64,000 nt of DNA from Pseudomonas marginalis. Lineage in GTDB: Bacteria; Pseudomonadota; Gammaproteobacteria; Pseudomonadales; Pseudomonadaceae. The stretch's first letter is position 1. Each line of letters begins with the position of its first letter. Both the position numbers and the translations under genes were made by a program. The DNA is taken from assembly GCF_900105325.1 (NCBI RefSeq), contig NZ_FNSU01000003.1:2418001-2482000 (forward strand), written 5' to 3'. The notes beneath the pieces are model-generated. The model was not told the origin of the DNA and ran no database searches. It was given only the letters and a program-made list of their open reading frames with translations. This document shows, one piece after another, positions 34,651 to 43,305 of this stretch.

Positions 34651-34712
34651 ATACGTCAAACTGGTTGACCGAAATTACGACAGCTTGAGTGGATACGTCA
34701 ATATGCTTGACC
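34651..34712. promoter_or_regulatory. Duplicated MarR-type operator
   Basis: Two near-identical 20-bp sites (34651-34670 and 34693-34712, 17 of 20 bases the same) each contain the inverted repeat gtcaa-n5-ttgac. Their centres are 42 bp apart, about four helix turns. The second overlaps the MarR gene's ATG and the first lies 30 bp upstream of the divergent aminotransferase start, so one regulator could block both genes. Confidence 0.75.
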
Positions 34713-35137
34713 TTAAAAACCAAAGCAGCCAGCAACAAGCCATGGAAGCGTTCTTCTTCGGTTACCAGGCGTTCACTGCCAAGGCCGATGAAATGCTTGA
34801 GCGCCGTGGGCTGAGCCGGGTGCATCAGCGCATCGTGTTTTTTATCGCACGCTACCCGGCGTTGAGCGTCAAGGAACTGCTGGAATTGCTCGGTGTGAGC
34901 AAGCAGGCGCTGAACATGCCCTTGCGCCAATTGCAGGAGATGCACCTGGTGGACAGCGTTGCGTCCGAGACCGACAAGCGCAAACGCCTGTTGGAATTGA
35001 CCGAAGAAGGCCAGCGTTTCGAGCAATCGCTGCGCCGTGAACAGGTGAAGTTGTTGCAGCGCGCCTTCGCCGAAGCGGGCGAAGAAGCGGTAAACGGTTG
35101 GCTCGCAGTCAACCAGGCACTTGCAGGCCAGCCTTGA
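34703..35137 (+). CDS. MarR-family transcriptional regulator
   Basis: The 144-aa protein has a winged-helix MarR core: RVHQRIVFFIARYPALSVKE, LLGVSKQALNMPLRQLQEMH and the wing SVASETDKRKRLLELTEEG. It is divergent from the aminotransferase-GST pair, with two copies of a palindromic site between and over its own start codon, so it likely represses both itself and the neighbours until a small ligand binds. The ATG at 34703 is the only start that fits the family length. Confidence 0.9.
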   Translation: MLDLKNQSSQQQAMEAFFFGYQAFTAKADEMLERRGLSRVHQRIVFFIARYPALSVKELLELLGVSKQALNMPLRQLQEMHLVDSVASETDKRKRLLELTEEGQRFEQSLRREQVKLLQRAFAEAGEEAVNGWLAVNQALAGQP

Positions 35138-35207
35138 TCCTCGGTGGCGCCCTGGCTTTGCCTTTCATCCTTTTCACGCAGAAAATAGAAAACATTATTT
35201 GCTTTCT

Positions 35208-35217
35208 TTGTATACAA
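35208..35217. promoter_or_regulatory. GntR/FadR-type operator ttgtatacaa upstream of the purine permease
   Basis: This perfect 10-bp palindrome (12 bp counting the outer t/a) matches the FadR-subfamily consensus t-n-GTa-tAC-n-a. It is identical to the site upstream of puuE at 43216-43225. It lies 112 bp before the permease start. Confidence 0.65.
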
Positions 35218-35244
35218 AAGCATAATTCGCTTCGTGCGAGTTCC

Positions 35245-35258
35245 TGACCTATTGGTCA
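35245..35258. promoter_or_regulatory. Inverted repeat tgacc-tatt-ggtca upstream of the purine permease
   Basis: Perfect 5-bp arms are 70 bp before the permease start. Read on the other strand (tgaccaataggtca) it matches 12 of 14 bases at 43126-43139 in the uraH-puuE gap, suggesting a second shared regulator. Confidence 0.45.
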
Positions 35259-35328
35259 ACAAAACCCGCCAGTACCTCACAGCGCCCCGCGCTGGACATA
35301 ACAATAAAATGCTTGAGGAGTACTCGCT

Positions 35329-36675
35329 GTGGATAGCCGCAAATCCGAAGCCTCGCCGCTGGACCTTGCCCCCTCACAGAACGGCTGGCTCGAACGCCTG
35401 TTCAAACTGCGCCTACATGGCACCACAGTGAAGACCGAGCTGATCGCCGGGCTCACCACCTTCATCACCATGGCCTACATCATCTTCGTCAACCCCAACA
35501 TCATGGCCGACGCCGGTATCGATCACGGCGCGGCGTTTGTCGCCACCTGCATCGCCGCCGCGCTGGGGTGCCTGTTGATGGGGCTGTACGCCAACTGGCC
35601 GGTGGGCCTGGCGCCGGGCATGGGCCTGAATGCGTTTTTCACCTACACCGTGGTCGGCACCATGGGCTACCACTGGGAAACCGCGCTGGGTGCGGTGTTT
35701 ATTTCCGGCGTGCTGTTCATGGGCCTGACCCTTTCGAGGGTGCGCGAATGGCTGCTCAACAGCATTCCGGTGAGCCTGCGCCACGCCATGGGCGCCGGCG
35801 TCGGACTGTTCCTCGGGGTGATCGGCCTGAAAACCGCCGGCATCATCGTCGACAGCCCGGCCACGCTGATCAAGCTCGGTTCACTGCACGAGCCAGCGCC
35901 ACTGCTGGCGGCGGTGTGTTTCCTGCTGATCGCCATCCTCAGCTACCACCGGGTGTTCGGCGCGATCCTCATCAGCATCATCGCCGTGACCCTGGCCGGC
36001 TGGTCCCTCGACCTGGTGCACTACAACGGCATTCTCTCCACGCCACCGAGCCTGGCGCCGACCTGGATGGCCATGGACATAAAAGGTGTATTCAATGTCA
36101 GCATGATCAGCGTGGTATTTGCTTTCCTGTTTGTGCACATGTTTGACACTGCGGGTACACTGATGGGCGTTGCGCAACGCGCCGGGCTGGTCAACGCCGA
36201 CGGCAAGATCGATAACCTGTCCCGCGCCCTGAAGGCCGACAGCGCTTCGAGTGTGTTCGGTGCCATGGTGGGCGTGCCGCCGGTAACCAGTTATGTGGAA
36301 AGCGCTGCCGGTGTGGCCGCAGGCGGCCGTACCGGGTTGACGGCGGTGACGGTCGGCGTGTTGTTTGTGGCGGCCATGTTCTTCGCACCGTTGGCGGGCA
36401 TGATCCCGGCGTATGCCACCGCCGGCGCGCTGATCTATGTGGCGATGCTGATGATGGCGAGCATGGCCCATATCAACTGGGATGAGGCCACCGACAGCAT
36501 CCCGGCGATTGTCACCGCGATCATGATGCCGTTGACCTTCTCGGTCGCCGACGGTATCGCCCTGGGCTTTATCACTTATGTGGCGCTCAAGGCCGGCACC
36601 GGTAAGTACCGCGAGATTTCCGTAAGCCTGTGGGTGTTGTGCGCGATCTTTATCGCCAAGTTCGTCTTTCTATAG
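35329..36675 (+). CDS. AzgA-like NCS2 purine permease
   Basis: The 448-aa permease starts at a GTG behind gaggag (MDSRKSEASPLDLAPSQ). It has 12 or more membrane helices and conserved AzgA/PbuG-group segments: LTTFITMAYIIFVNPNIMAD near residue 41, GLAPGMGLNAFFTYTVV near residue 92 and MFDTAGTLMGVAQRAGL near residue 268. Members import adenine, guanine or hypoxanthine with protons. The upstream operator shared with the urate genes fits a purine-scavenging role. The LysE-type exporter gene follows by 14 bp. Confidence 0.92.
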   Translation: MDSRKSEASPLDLAPSQNGWLERLFKLRLHGTTVKTELIAGLTTFITMAYIIFVNPNIMADAGIDHGAAFVATCIAAALGCLLMGLYANWPVGLAPGMGLNAFFTYTVVGTMGYHWETALGAVFISGVLFMGLTLSRVREWLLNSIPVSLRHAMGAGVGLFLGVIGLKTAGIIVDSPATLIKLGSLHEPAPLLAAVCFLLIAILSYHRVFGAILISIIAVTLAGWSLDLVHYNGILSTPPSLAPTWMAMDIKGVFNVSMISVVFAFLFVHMFDTAGTLMGVAQRAGLVNADGKIDNLSRALKADSASSVFGAMVGVPPVTSYVESAAGVAAGGRTGLTAVTVGVLFVAAMFFAPLAGMIPAYATAGALIYVAMLMMASMAHINWDEATDSIPAIVTAIMMPLTFSVADGIALGFITYVALKAGTGKYREISVSLWVLCAIFIAKFVFL

Positions 36676-36689
36676 AAAAGGAGCATGCA

Positions 36690-37316
36690 ATGAGTCTGGA
36701 AACCTGGCTGCTGTTCAGCGGCGCTGCGCTGGTGGTGATCCTGATCCCGGGGCCGCTGTCGTTGCTGATGATCAGCAACAGCCTGAACTACGGCCTGCGC
36801 CGCTCGTACCCGGCATTTCTCGGCGGGGTGATTGCCTCGATCTGCCTGTTGAGCGCGTCGGCCCTGGGTCTGGGCGCATTGCTGCTCGCTTCGGAACAAC
36901 TCTTCAGCGCGTTGAAGATCGTCGGCGCGCTCTATTTGTTCTACCTCGCCTGGCAGAGCTGGCAGCAATCGCGCCAGCCGTCCCACGGCGCGACCGTCCC
37001 GGAGGCGGCGCCGGTGCCGCGTTTTCGCGCGCTGTTCGGCCGCGCCTTCGTGCTGGGCGCCAGCAACCCCAAGGACATCCTGTTTTTTGCCGCGTTCCTG
37101 CCGCAGTTCCTCAGCAGCCAGCAGCCGTTCCTGCCGCAGTTGCTGATAATGATCGCCACCTGGACCGTGCTCGACCTGTTGTGCAAGCTGGCCTACGGCC
37201 TGGGTGCCCACGGTGCCGCGCGCTACCTGCGCAGCGGCAAAGGCCAGAGCTGGTTCAACCGCATCAGCGCCGGGCTGTTCAGTGGTGCGGGCGCGGCCTC
37301 GCTATTGAGCCGCTGA
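36690..37316 (+). CDS. LysE family transporter
   Basis: The 208-aa protein with six membrane helices starts MSLETWLLFSGAALVVILIP behind aaaggag. It has the LysE/RhtB signature PGPLSLLMISNSLNYGLRRS and a later GASNPKDILFFAAFLPQF. These proteins export amino acids or related small molecules. It is 14 bp downstream of the purine permease and probably co-transcribed, so the exported compound could be purine-related, but that is speculation. Confidence 0.9.
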   Translation: MSLETWLLFSGAALVVILIPGPLSLLMISNSLNYGLRRSYPAFLGGVIASICLLSASALGLGALLLASEQLFSALKIVGALYLFYLAWQSWQQSRQPSHGATVPEAAPVPRFRALFGRAFVLGASNPKDILFFAAFLPQFLSSQQPFLPQLLIMIATWTVLDLLCKLAYGLGAHGAARYLRSGKGQSWFNRISAGLFSGAGAASLLSR

Positions 37317-37347
37317 GCCTGCCAGCCCCAGCGCGGGTGCGTCGGGG

Positions 37348-40300
37348 TCAGTCCAACCCGGCCACGCGGCTGAAAAACACCGTGAACGTCGACCCGCGCG
37401 TGTCCTGCTGAATGCCCCCCACCAGCCGGACCAGGCGACGTTCTTTGATGGCCTTCTTGACGGTTTCGTATTGCACACTGCGTTGGCTGCCCCGGCTGGC
37501 GAGCTTGCGGTCGAACCACACGTCAGATAACTGCAAGATCCTATTGGACGACAACGGAATGCTGCTCGAATCCGTCCAACGCGTAAGGATGAAATATACG
37601 TTGTTGGATTTAGGGTGCGTGACGATAAAGTTGTTCAAGTCGCCGCGATTGCCCTTGGGCACCGTTTCCAGGTGAAACCCCTGACGCTCCAACACCTGCC
37701 TGACTGCATTCTGAGCAACGATGATCTTGCTTGAGGCCGGCGCTGTGCGCTTGTCCAGCAGACGCGGCTCCAGCCTAAAAGGCACCAGGAAGTCCACTCG
37801 CTCAAACCCAGGCCCTAAGCCATCTACGCTGATATTCACACTGAACTTGCCCTCTAACTCGATCGGCCGGAGCATTTTCAGCAAGTCATCGGTGTACCCC
37901 GCCGCTCGCGGCACGGCGGGCAGCCAATCGTCGAGCGTGGTGCGCAGGTTCAACAACCGCGTCGCTGTCATCGAGCGGCTGCTGTCGGCCACTTCCACCA
38001 GACGCTGCACGGCGAAACGCCGACTCCCCTGGGTCAGGCCTGGAAAAACAGCCCCGACCGACTCCGCCAAGGGGCGATTGAACAGGGGTTGATGAGGCGT
38101 CCAGCGGCCGTCTGCGCCATAGACGAAGGGAATGGGCTGTTCACCCAGACTGACGCCCAACCAGCGGTCAAGGTCATCCATTGCGTTATGGGCCAGGGCC
38201 CTGGGGCTTTTTACAAAGATCACATCATGGGGCGCGTGCAGGCCACCGGGCACTATCTCGAAGTAGTTCTCCCCCAGCTTCACGGCATCGAAAGGCGCCT
38301 CGCCATACACCCGGTACAAGCGTTTGGACGCCGACAACACCTGCGGCGAGACTCCGGGCACCTCGTGCCCCCAGGCCTGCCAATAGCTCTCGGTCAACAC
38401 CGGCTGGCTGCGTACGCGCTCCGCCGTCGGGCGTGAGCGAACAGCCCAGAACGTGCCGGGTGCAGGCCCCTCCCAGGGCCGGAACAACGCCGTACTGGGC
38501 CCCGGCTGCGGTTCGGGAGCATCGGCGCCCAGCAGCCACTGTCGAGGTTCGTCGATCTGCAGCAGCCATTCATTTTCTCCTGGGCGTTGTCGGTTTTTCA
38601 GACGCAAAGCAGACTCACCCGGCCGACGATAAACGGGATAGTGGTCCCTGCCGTCCACCACAAATTGTTCGCCATCCTTGAGGTAGCTGCCTTTGTTGCG
38701 CCCGCCTAGCGCGATGCCATCGCCTGCTGCGCTCGGACTGCGGTAGCCTTCCAAGCCCTTGAACCGTTTGGCGGGCAATGAGGTACGCATGAAAAAACTG
38801 CCGCCGGCCGCCAAGTGCTGCTGACGATGCAGCCTTTGCAAGACCCGGCTCATATTGGGCGCCTGCGGCTTGGCGCCGGCTCGGGAACCCCGCACGGGGA
38901 GCAACGTCATGGCCACTTCGAGCACGAACATATGCACGCTGGTCACCAACTCGAAAATTCCTTCAGGTGAATGCTGCTGATGAAGCCGCCGCGCAGCCAA
39001 TAACACTTCATACAGCTTGATCCCCAACCCCAGCACCGGCACGAATGACAACAGCCCTCGCCACCGTGTATCGGCCTGCTCGCCGAGACGCCACGCGCGG
39101 TACACCTTCAATTCGTCATCGGAGTTGCACTGGCTATAAGCCTGGCGTTGCGCCGTCAATACGCGGGAGTGGGCGAGTAGCTCAAGCAGGTGATTGCCCT
39201 CGGTGGGAGTGATGCCTAACCAATTGTCTGGGGAATGAGTGCGCTGCTCGTCAATTTCCGCCTCAATCGCACTCAAGTCTTTGGCCGGAAACACTCGACT
39301 GCGGTTAAACCAGCGCGCCAGATGAAACACGTCGGAACCCAGGGCATAACGGAGCAGCCCTTCCATCCAACCGACCTCAACACGCAGGTCGTTCGGGTAC
39401 CCCGCGAGGCCATCAGCCTCCCACCCCGGGGCAACCCCTTGGGCCAGCGCAGCCTTTGCGCCCGGCGTCGAGGCCAGCCCGATCAACGCCGTGCGGGCCT
39501 CTGCCAGGCCGCTGTATTCGGTAATGCTCGGTTGTTCAGGGCTGTCAGGCCAATAGAGCACGCAGCGATCATCCACCTCGTCAATGATCACCACCACGCC
39601 GGCGATATGCCGTGGCGCCGGCAGTGTCAGCGCCTCCAGCCTGACCGTGCACAACTGCACGCTGTGGCCGTCACGCTCAAGATCGGCACGGCTCTGCGCC
39701 GCCAATGCCAGCGCGAACAAACGCTGGCCGGGCGCGCTCAGGCCACTGTTGGCGGCGCTGAACAGATGCCACTGCGCCGCCTGCTTGAACGCACGCAGCA
39801 ATGCTGGTCGCAGGGTCTGTGGATCGTCGCTGTGGGGGTCGCCATAAAACGCCTGGCGAATCTGTTGGGCATAGCGCTGTGCGAGGTCCAGCCTCGATAG
39901 CGTGGCCAGCAAGTAGTCGGGGCTGAGGCGATCCTTCCAGGCTGGCTGCAGATAATGGGCCTTCTGCAGCCGCCAACGTGCCCAGGGCGCTTTCGCATCA
40001 AGGTTATGCAACGCCAATTGCAACAGGCTGTAGGTCTGCCGCTCCTGGCTGACCACGATTTTCGCGCCGGACTCCCCCACCGCCCGCTCTGGATGCCCCA
40101 CCCAATGGGCGCTGACATCATCGGGCATGTCCAACAGCGGCTGGTCAATATCCAACCCAGGGTAAAAACCGTCATCTTGCAGCCGCTTGATCAACGCGTC
40201 GCGGGCAAACACCGTCAGTGCCGGCAAACGCTCGAATACGCCTGACTCCAGCGCCTGCCAACTGCGCAGGGATGACGCCTGTAGGCGCCGATAACGCTTG

Positions 40301-42417
40301 CGCGGCCAAGCCTGCGCGGTCTCCAGCCAGGCTGGAAGCCGCTTGCGCTCGGCAGCGGCAAGCCGCAGTAGTTGCACGCTGGCGAGGGCCTGTTCAAACG
40401 CCTCGCAAGGTGGCACCTGCAGACTGTTGACCGCCTCATCCGCCAGCGCCAGCCTGGCGAACGACGGATCACTGACTTCGCTGAACACGGGCTCGCCGGC
40501 TGCCAACAGATGGTCGAGCTGATTGAAGCCCTTAATCTGCTCTTTGATCGCCAGCAGCAAGCCGTCGCCGTCGATCTGCGGATACTCGACGCTCACCGGC
40601 TCGTCGACCTTCAACGCTCGGACCTTGGCCAGGACGGCACTGCGCTGGGTGCGATGCAGACAATCCCACAGCGGCGAACGGTCGATCGCCTTGAAGCTGG
40701 CGCTGAGTGCTTCGGACAACCTTGCCAGCGATGCAAACGCCTGAAGCCCTCCCTGCCGTCCAGGCACATACAACATCACCGGTTGCTGGACGGCCTCAGC
40801 CGTGCAGATAACCAGCGCGCCCAGCAGGCGCTGGTGTTCAATCACAACCCCCGTTACCCACGTGGCGCCGGGCTTGACCATGCCCTGCGCGACCTGTTGC
40901 TGCTGGCCCTCGCTGATCAATTTAAGGTGGCACTGCAACCGTGCCTCGCTCTCGAGCGCGCCGCGCCGGGCCCGCAATAACAGGACGCCCCTGGGCGGTT
41001 GCCCCGCGACTTTTCGACTCCAGAAATCCAGGTCGCCAAGGCTTGCTTCATGCGCCTCCAGCATCGCCAATGCCTGGGATTGATGGGTTTGCCATTGCTG
41101 ATGCAGCACCTGCATCTGCGCCCAGGCTGGGGTCTCTTGGCTGGCATCGGCAGGGTCCAGCAGCGCCAACAAGCCTTGCTCATAACGCGCCACCGTCTGT
41201 TCACAGGCACCCTTGGGCAGCTCGCGGGCCAGGCTGGCAAAGTGGATGTGATCACGACATCGGTGTGCGTCCCAGCCCAGCAAAGTCTCCAGCGCTCGAT
41301 GCAAGGACGGACGCAGCGGGATCAACTGCCGCCGCTGCCGCTCAACCGTGCGTAAGCGCTCGACGAGGCTGCCGTGGGTACCGCGGATGGCGTCCCGGGG
41401 AAACAACAAGGCCAGGTTGACCTGCGCCACGGTGTCCCATTCGTTTTGCCATTGGGTGGCGAGTAAAGCGTCGGCGGCCTGTTGCAGTGCATCGTCTTCA
41501 ATGGGGTCTGCCGGCTGCAGGCTGAACCCGGGAAATTCAGCAACGAACAGGTCCGGCACCGCGTGTCGTTGACGCAGCGGCAAACGCTGCCACCAGCCGT
41601 CCAGGTAGCGACTGACCAATGCCGGCAACGCCTCCTGCAATTGGACCAAGGAGCCGAATTCGTGAAATCCCTGGGCCAACCCCGGTAGAAAAATCACTTG
41701 GCGCTGATGACGCTGGCCCGCACGGTACAGGTGCAACCCGCCGCTCAAGGCCACGGGCGTCGCGCCTTTCAGTGGCCAGTACAGCGACGATACGTTCAAG
41801 CTCGCCCAGTCGCCGCCCGCCCGTTGGCGCGCTTCTGCCGTCGGCGCGTCGAGCAGGCTTTGCACCATGTCCAGGCCATGATCCGACAACTCGAACACGC
41901 CATGGGCGAGTACGGCCTGGCTCGCAAGAAAGGCCTGATACAACTCATGCCAGCGGGCTCGCCTTGATCGCCATGAGTCTGCGGCCAGGCCGTCCCAGTA
42001 GCGGGCCATTACGGTGTCGAAGCGACCGGGCCAGTCCGGCCCTAAGGCTTGGCTCAGCGCCTGCCCGGCCCGATCATCCGGGACGGGGGCCGGGGGCGTC
42101 TGCTGCCGCGCCGCCAGTAGCCCAAGGCTGGCCTCAACCAAGTCCCGCGTGTGGGGCATGCCCTCAAGCGCCAGGGGCACCTTGAGCAACTGGGTGTCGG
42201 GGTCGACACCGAATGCGTCGCGCAAGGCCTGGCGAATGATCGAGCCAATCCGTGGCGCACGGTCGAGCAACTGCCCAAGGCCCTTGGCCGTGACCTCGCA
42301 GCGCAGGCCCGCATTGTGCAGTTCATTGATGACCCGGCTCGGTTGCGCCGTTGCGTTGATACGCCGGGTCAACCCGGCTCTGATGGGGTCCAACTGATTG
42401 TCCGTTACCGTGCTCAT
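37348..42417 (-). CDS. Giant (1,689 aa) dermonecrotic-toxin-like protein with unrecognised C-terminal domain
   Basis: The start at MSTVTDNQLDPIRAG has gggaggcgat upstream. A module of the pattern V-x-L/Y-x-P...F/Y-x3-L...A-L occurs three times, at about residues 240 (VIFLPGLAQGFHEFGSL), 547 (VMLYVPGRQGGLQAFASL) and 952 (VLYWPDSPEQPSITEYSGL). It resembles the single copy in the NEL protein at 1-4818 (VYMPNEPVRPWYRYESL). Hydrophobic helices lie near residues 1115-1165 (LLSFVPVLGLGIKLYEVLLA). No LRR or NEL motif is present. The last 170 residues (NAVRQVLERQGFHLETVPKG ... FTVFFSRVAGLD) match nothing I know. No signal peptide was seen. It is probably a toxin or effector, with unknown activity and export. 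Confidence 0.8.
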   Translation of the reverse strand: MSTVTDNQLDPIRAGLTRRINATAQPSRVINELHNAGLRCEVTAKGLGQLLDRAPRIGSIIRQALRDAFGVDPDTQLLKVPLALEGMPHTRDLVEASLGLLAARQQTPPAPVPDDRAGQALSQALGPDWPGRFDTVMARYWDGLAADSWRSRRARWHELYQAFLASQAVLAHGVFELSDHGLDMVQSLLDAPTAEARQRAGGDWASLNVSSLYWPLKGATPVALSGGLHLYRAGQRHQRQVIFLPGLAQGFHEFGSLVQLQEALPALVSRYLDGWWQRLPLRQRHAVPDLFVAEFPGFSLQPADPIEDDALQQAADALLATQWQNEWDTVAQVNLALLFPRDAIRGTHGSLVERLRTVERQRRQLIPLRPSLHRALETLLGWDAHRCRDHIHFASLARELPKGACEQTVARYEQGLLALLDPADASQETPAWAQMQVLHQQWQTHQSQALAMLEAHEASLGDLDFWSRKVAGQPPRGVLLLRARRGALESEARLQCHLKLISEGQQQQVAQGMVKPGATWVTGVVIEHQRLLGALVICTAEAVQQPVMLYVPGRQGGLQAFASLARLSEALSASFKAIDRSPLWDCLHRTQRSAVLAKVRALKVDEPVSVEYPQIDGDGLLLAIKEQIKGFNQLDHLLAAGEPVFSEVSDPSFARLALADEAVNSLQVPPCEAFEQALASVQLLRLAAAERKRLPAWLETAQAWPRKRYRRLQASSLRSWQALESGVFERLPALTVFARDALIKRLQDDGFYPGLDIDQPLLDMPDDVSAHWVGHPERAVGESGAKIVVSQERQTYSLLQLALHNLDAKAPWARWRLQKAHYLQPAWKDRLSPDYLLATLSRLDLAQRYAQQIRQAFYGDPHSDDPQTLRPALLRAFKQAAQWHLFSAANSGLSAPGQRLFALALAAQSRADLERDGHSVQLCTVRLEALTLPAPRHIAGVVVIIDEVDDRCVLYWPDSPEQPSITEYSGLAEARTALIGLASTPGAKAALAQGVAPGWEADGLAGYPNDLRVEVGWMEGLLRYALGSDVFHLARWFNRSRVFPAKDLSAIEAEIDEQRTHSPDNWLGITPTEGNHLLELLAHSRVLTAQRQAYSQCNSDDELKVYRAWRLGEQADTRWRGLLSFVPVLGLGIKLYEVLLAARRLHQQHSPEGIFELVTSVHMFVLEVAMTLLPVRGSRAGAKPQAPNMSRVLQRLHRQQHLAAGGSFFMRTSLPAKRFKGLEGYRSPSAAGDGIALGGRNKGSYLKDGEQFVVDGRDHYPVYRRPGESALRLKNRQRPGENEWLLQIDEPRQWLLGADAPEPQPGPSTALFRPWEGPAPGTFWAVRSRPTAERVRSQPVLTESYWQAWGHEVPGVSPQVLSASKRLYRVYGEAPFDAVKLGENYFEIVPGGLHAPHDVIFVKSPRALAHNAMDDLDRWLGVSLGEQPIPFVYGADGRWTPHQPLFNRPLAESVGAVFPGLTQGSRRFAVQRLVEVADSSRSMTATRLLNLRTTLDDWLPAVPRAAGYTDDLLKMLRPIELEGKFSVNISVDGLGPGFERVDFLVPFRLEPRLLDKRTAPASSKIIVAQNAVRQVLERQGFHLETVPKGNRGDLNNFIVTHPKSNNVYFILTRWTDSSSIPLSSNRILQLSDVWFDRKLASRGSQRSVQYETVKKAIKERRLVRLVGGIQQDTRGSTFTVFFSRVAGLD

Positions 42418-42502
42418 ATCGCCTCCCTGTATATGGAAGGAAAAGGCTAGGCAACGGACGGACCACTGCGGCGCTACATAGTTGAGCGCAAAACCGGCAG
42501 GC

Positions 42503-42529
42503 AAAAAAAAGCCCGCAGTGTGCGCGGGC
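42503..42529 (-). terminator. Rho-independent terminator after uraH
   Basis: A stem gcccgc/gcgggc around agtgtgc is followed on the minus strand by eight T. It lies 44 bp past the uraH stop and just before the giant gene's leader. Confidence 0.9.
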
Positions 42530-42572
42530 GAAACCAACGAAGAGCTTTGGGGGTGTGAAGCGAGGTGACGAC

Positions 42573-42926
42573 TCAGCTACCGCGATAGGTGGAGTAGCTG
42601 TAGGGCGAAATCAGCAGGGGCACATGGTAGTGATCCTGTTCGGCGCTGATGCCGAAGCGCAATACCACCACATCCAGGAAGGCCGGCTCCGGCAATTGCA
42701 CACCGCGGGCGCGGTAGTAATCGCCGGCGCTGAATTGCAATTGGTAGACACCGCTGCGGTAGTCATCACCTTGCAGTAACGGCGCGTCGCAGCGGCCATC
42801 GCTGTTGGTCAGCGCAGTGGCGACCAGTTCCAGCTGCGCGCCGTCGACGCGGTACAGCTCAACCTGGATGGCGCTGCCGGGGCAGCCGTGGGCTGCGTCG
42901 AGTACGTGTGTCGTCAGTCGTCCCAT
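42573..42926 (-). CDS. uraH: 5-Hydroxyisourate hydrolase
   Basis: The 117-aa transthyretin-like protein starts MGRLTTHVLDAAHGCPG and ends with the family signature Y-R-G-S (ISPYSYSTYRGS). It hydrolyses 5-hydroxyisourate, the product of urate oxidation, to OHCU, which UraD then decarboxylates. It is divergent from puuE-uraD across a 379-bp control region with matching operators on each side. The longer frame to 42980 lacks family similarity, so the ATG at 42926 with aagggag upstream was used. Confidence 0.95.
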   Translation of the reverse strand: MGRLTTHVLDAAHGCPGSAIQVELYRVDGAQLELVATALTNSDGRCDAPLLQGDDYRSGVYQLQFSAGDYYRARGVQLPEPAFLDVVVLRFGISAEQDHYHVPLLISPYSYSTYRGS

Positions 42927-43020
42927 GGGGCGGGCTCCCTTGCATGAAGTGAAATAGGCTGCACCTTTACGGGGCATCAAAAAGCCGCTGATGGGCCGAT
43001 TAAGACACTTTTAATAAAAA

Positions 43021-43030
43021 TTGTACACAA
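43021..43030. promoter_or_regulatory. GntR/FadR-type operator ttgtacacaa (uraH side)
   Basis: This near-palindrome differs from the puuE-side site by one base. It lies 95 bp upstream of the uraH start. Confidence 0.55.
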
Positions 43031-43125
43031 TAAAAATCACAAAGTTTCGCACACGCTGCGACGTCTCGATCCTCAACGGAATTTCCCAGCAAGCCTTGCT
43101 TTTAAAAGACCTTTTGTCCGTTTAC

Positions 43126-43139
43126 TGACCAATCGGGCA
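43126..43139. promoter_or_regulatory. tgaccaat-type motif shared with the purine permease promoter
   Basis: The sequence tgaccaatcgggca matches 12 of 14 bases of the inverted repeat at 35245-35258 read on the opposite strand. It is a weak palindrome here, so tentative. Confidence 0.35.
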
Positions 43140-43215
43140 AGTTTCTTGCAGCGCTGAACGGCGGCAACTCCACGGAAAAAATGCGGAAATACAGGCTTAC
43201 AAAGTGACCATTAAG

Positions 43216-43225
43216 TTGTATACAA
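43216..43225. promoter_or_regulatory. GntR/FadR-type operator ttgtatacaa (puuE side)
   Basis: This perfect palindrome lies 81 bp upstream of the puuE start and is identical to the site before the purine permease at 35208-35217. Confidence 0.65.
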
Positions 43226-43305
43226 TCAGCCCATCGCTGTGACGCCACCCAGTCTTTCCGCTGGCCGCCACACACTTGCTACCACGAACAAGAAGGAAGA
43301 CTGCA

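Larger units (their letters stand above)
42927..43305. other. Divergent control region between uraH and puuE
   Basis: This 379-bp gap is A+T-rich over 42990-43060 and holds two FadR-type sites and one tgaccaat-type site listed separately. No coding sequence is supported. It should carry the promoters for both arms of the urate catabolic cluster. Confidence 0.7.

Noticed and set aside
37348..42417. Calling the second giant protein a NEL ligase
   Set aside because: No leucine-rich repeats and no C-x-D motif in a suitable C-terminal position were found.
43255..43285. Sigma-54 promoter before puuE (tggcc...ttgct)
   Set aside because: The GG to GC spacing is 13 rather than the required 10 bases, so the match fails.
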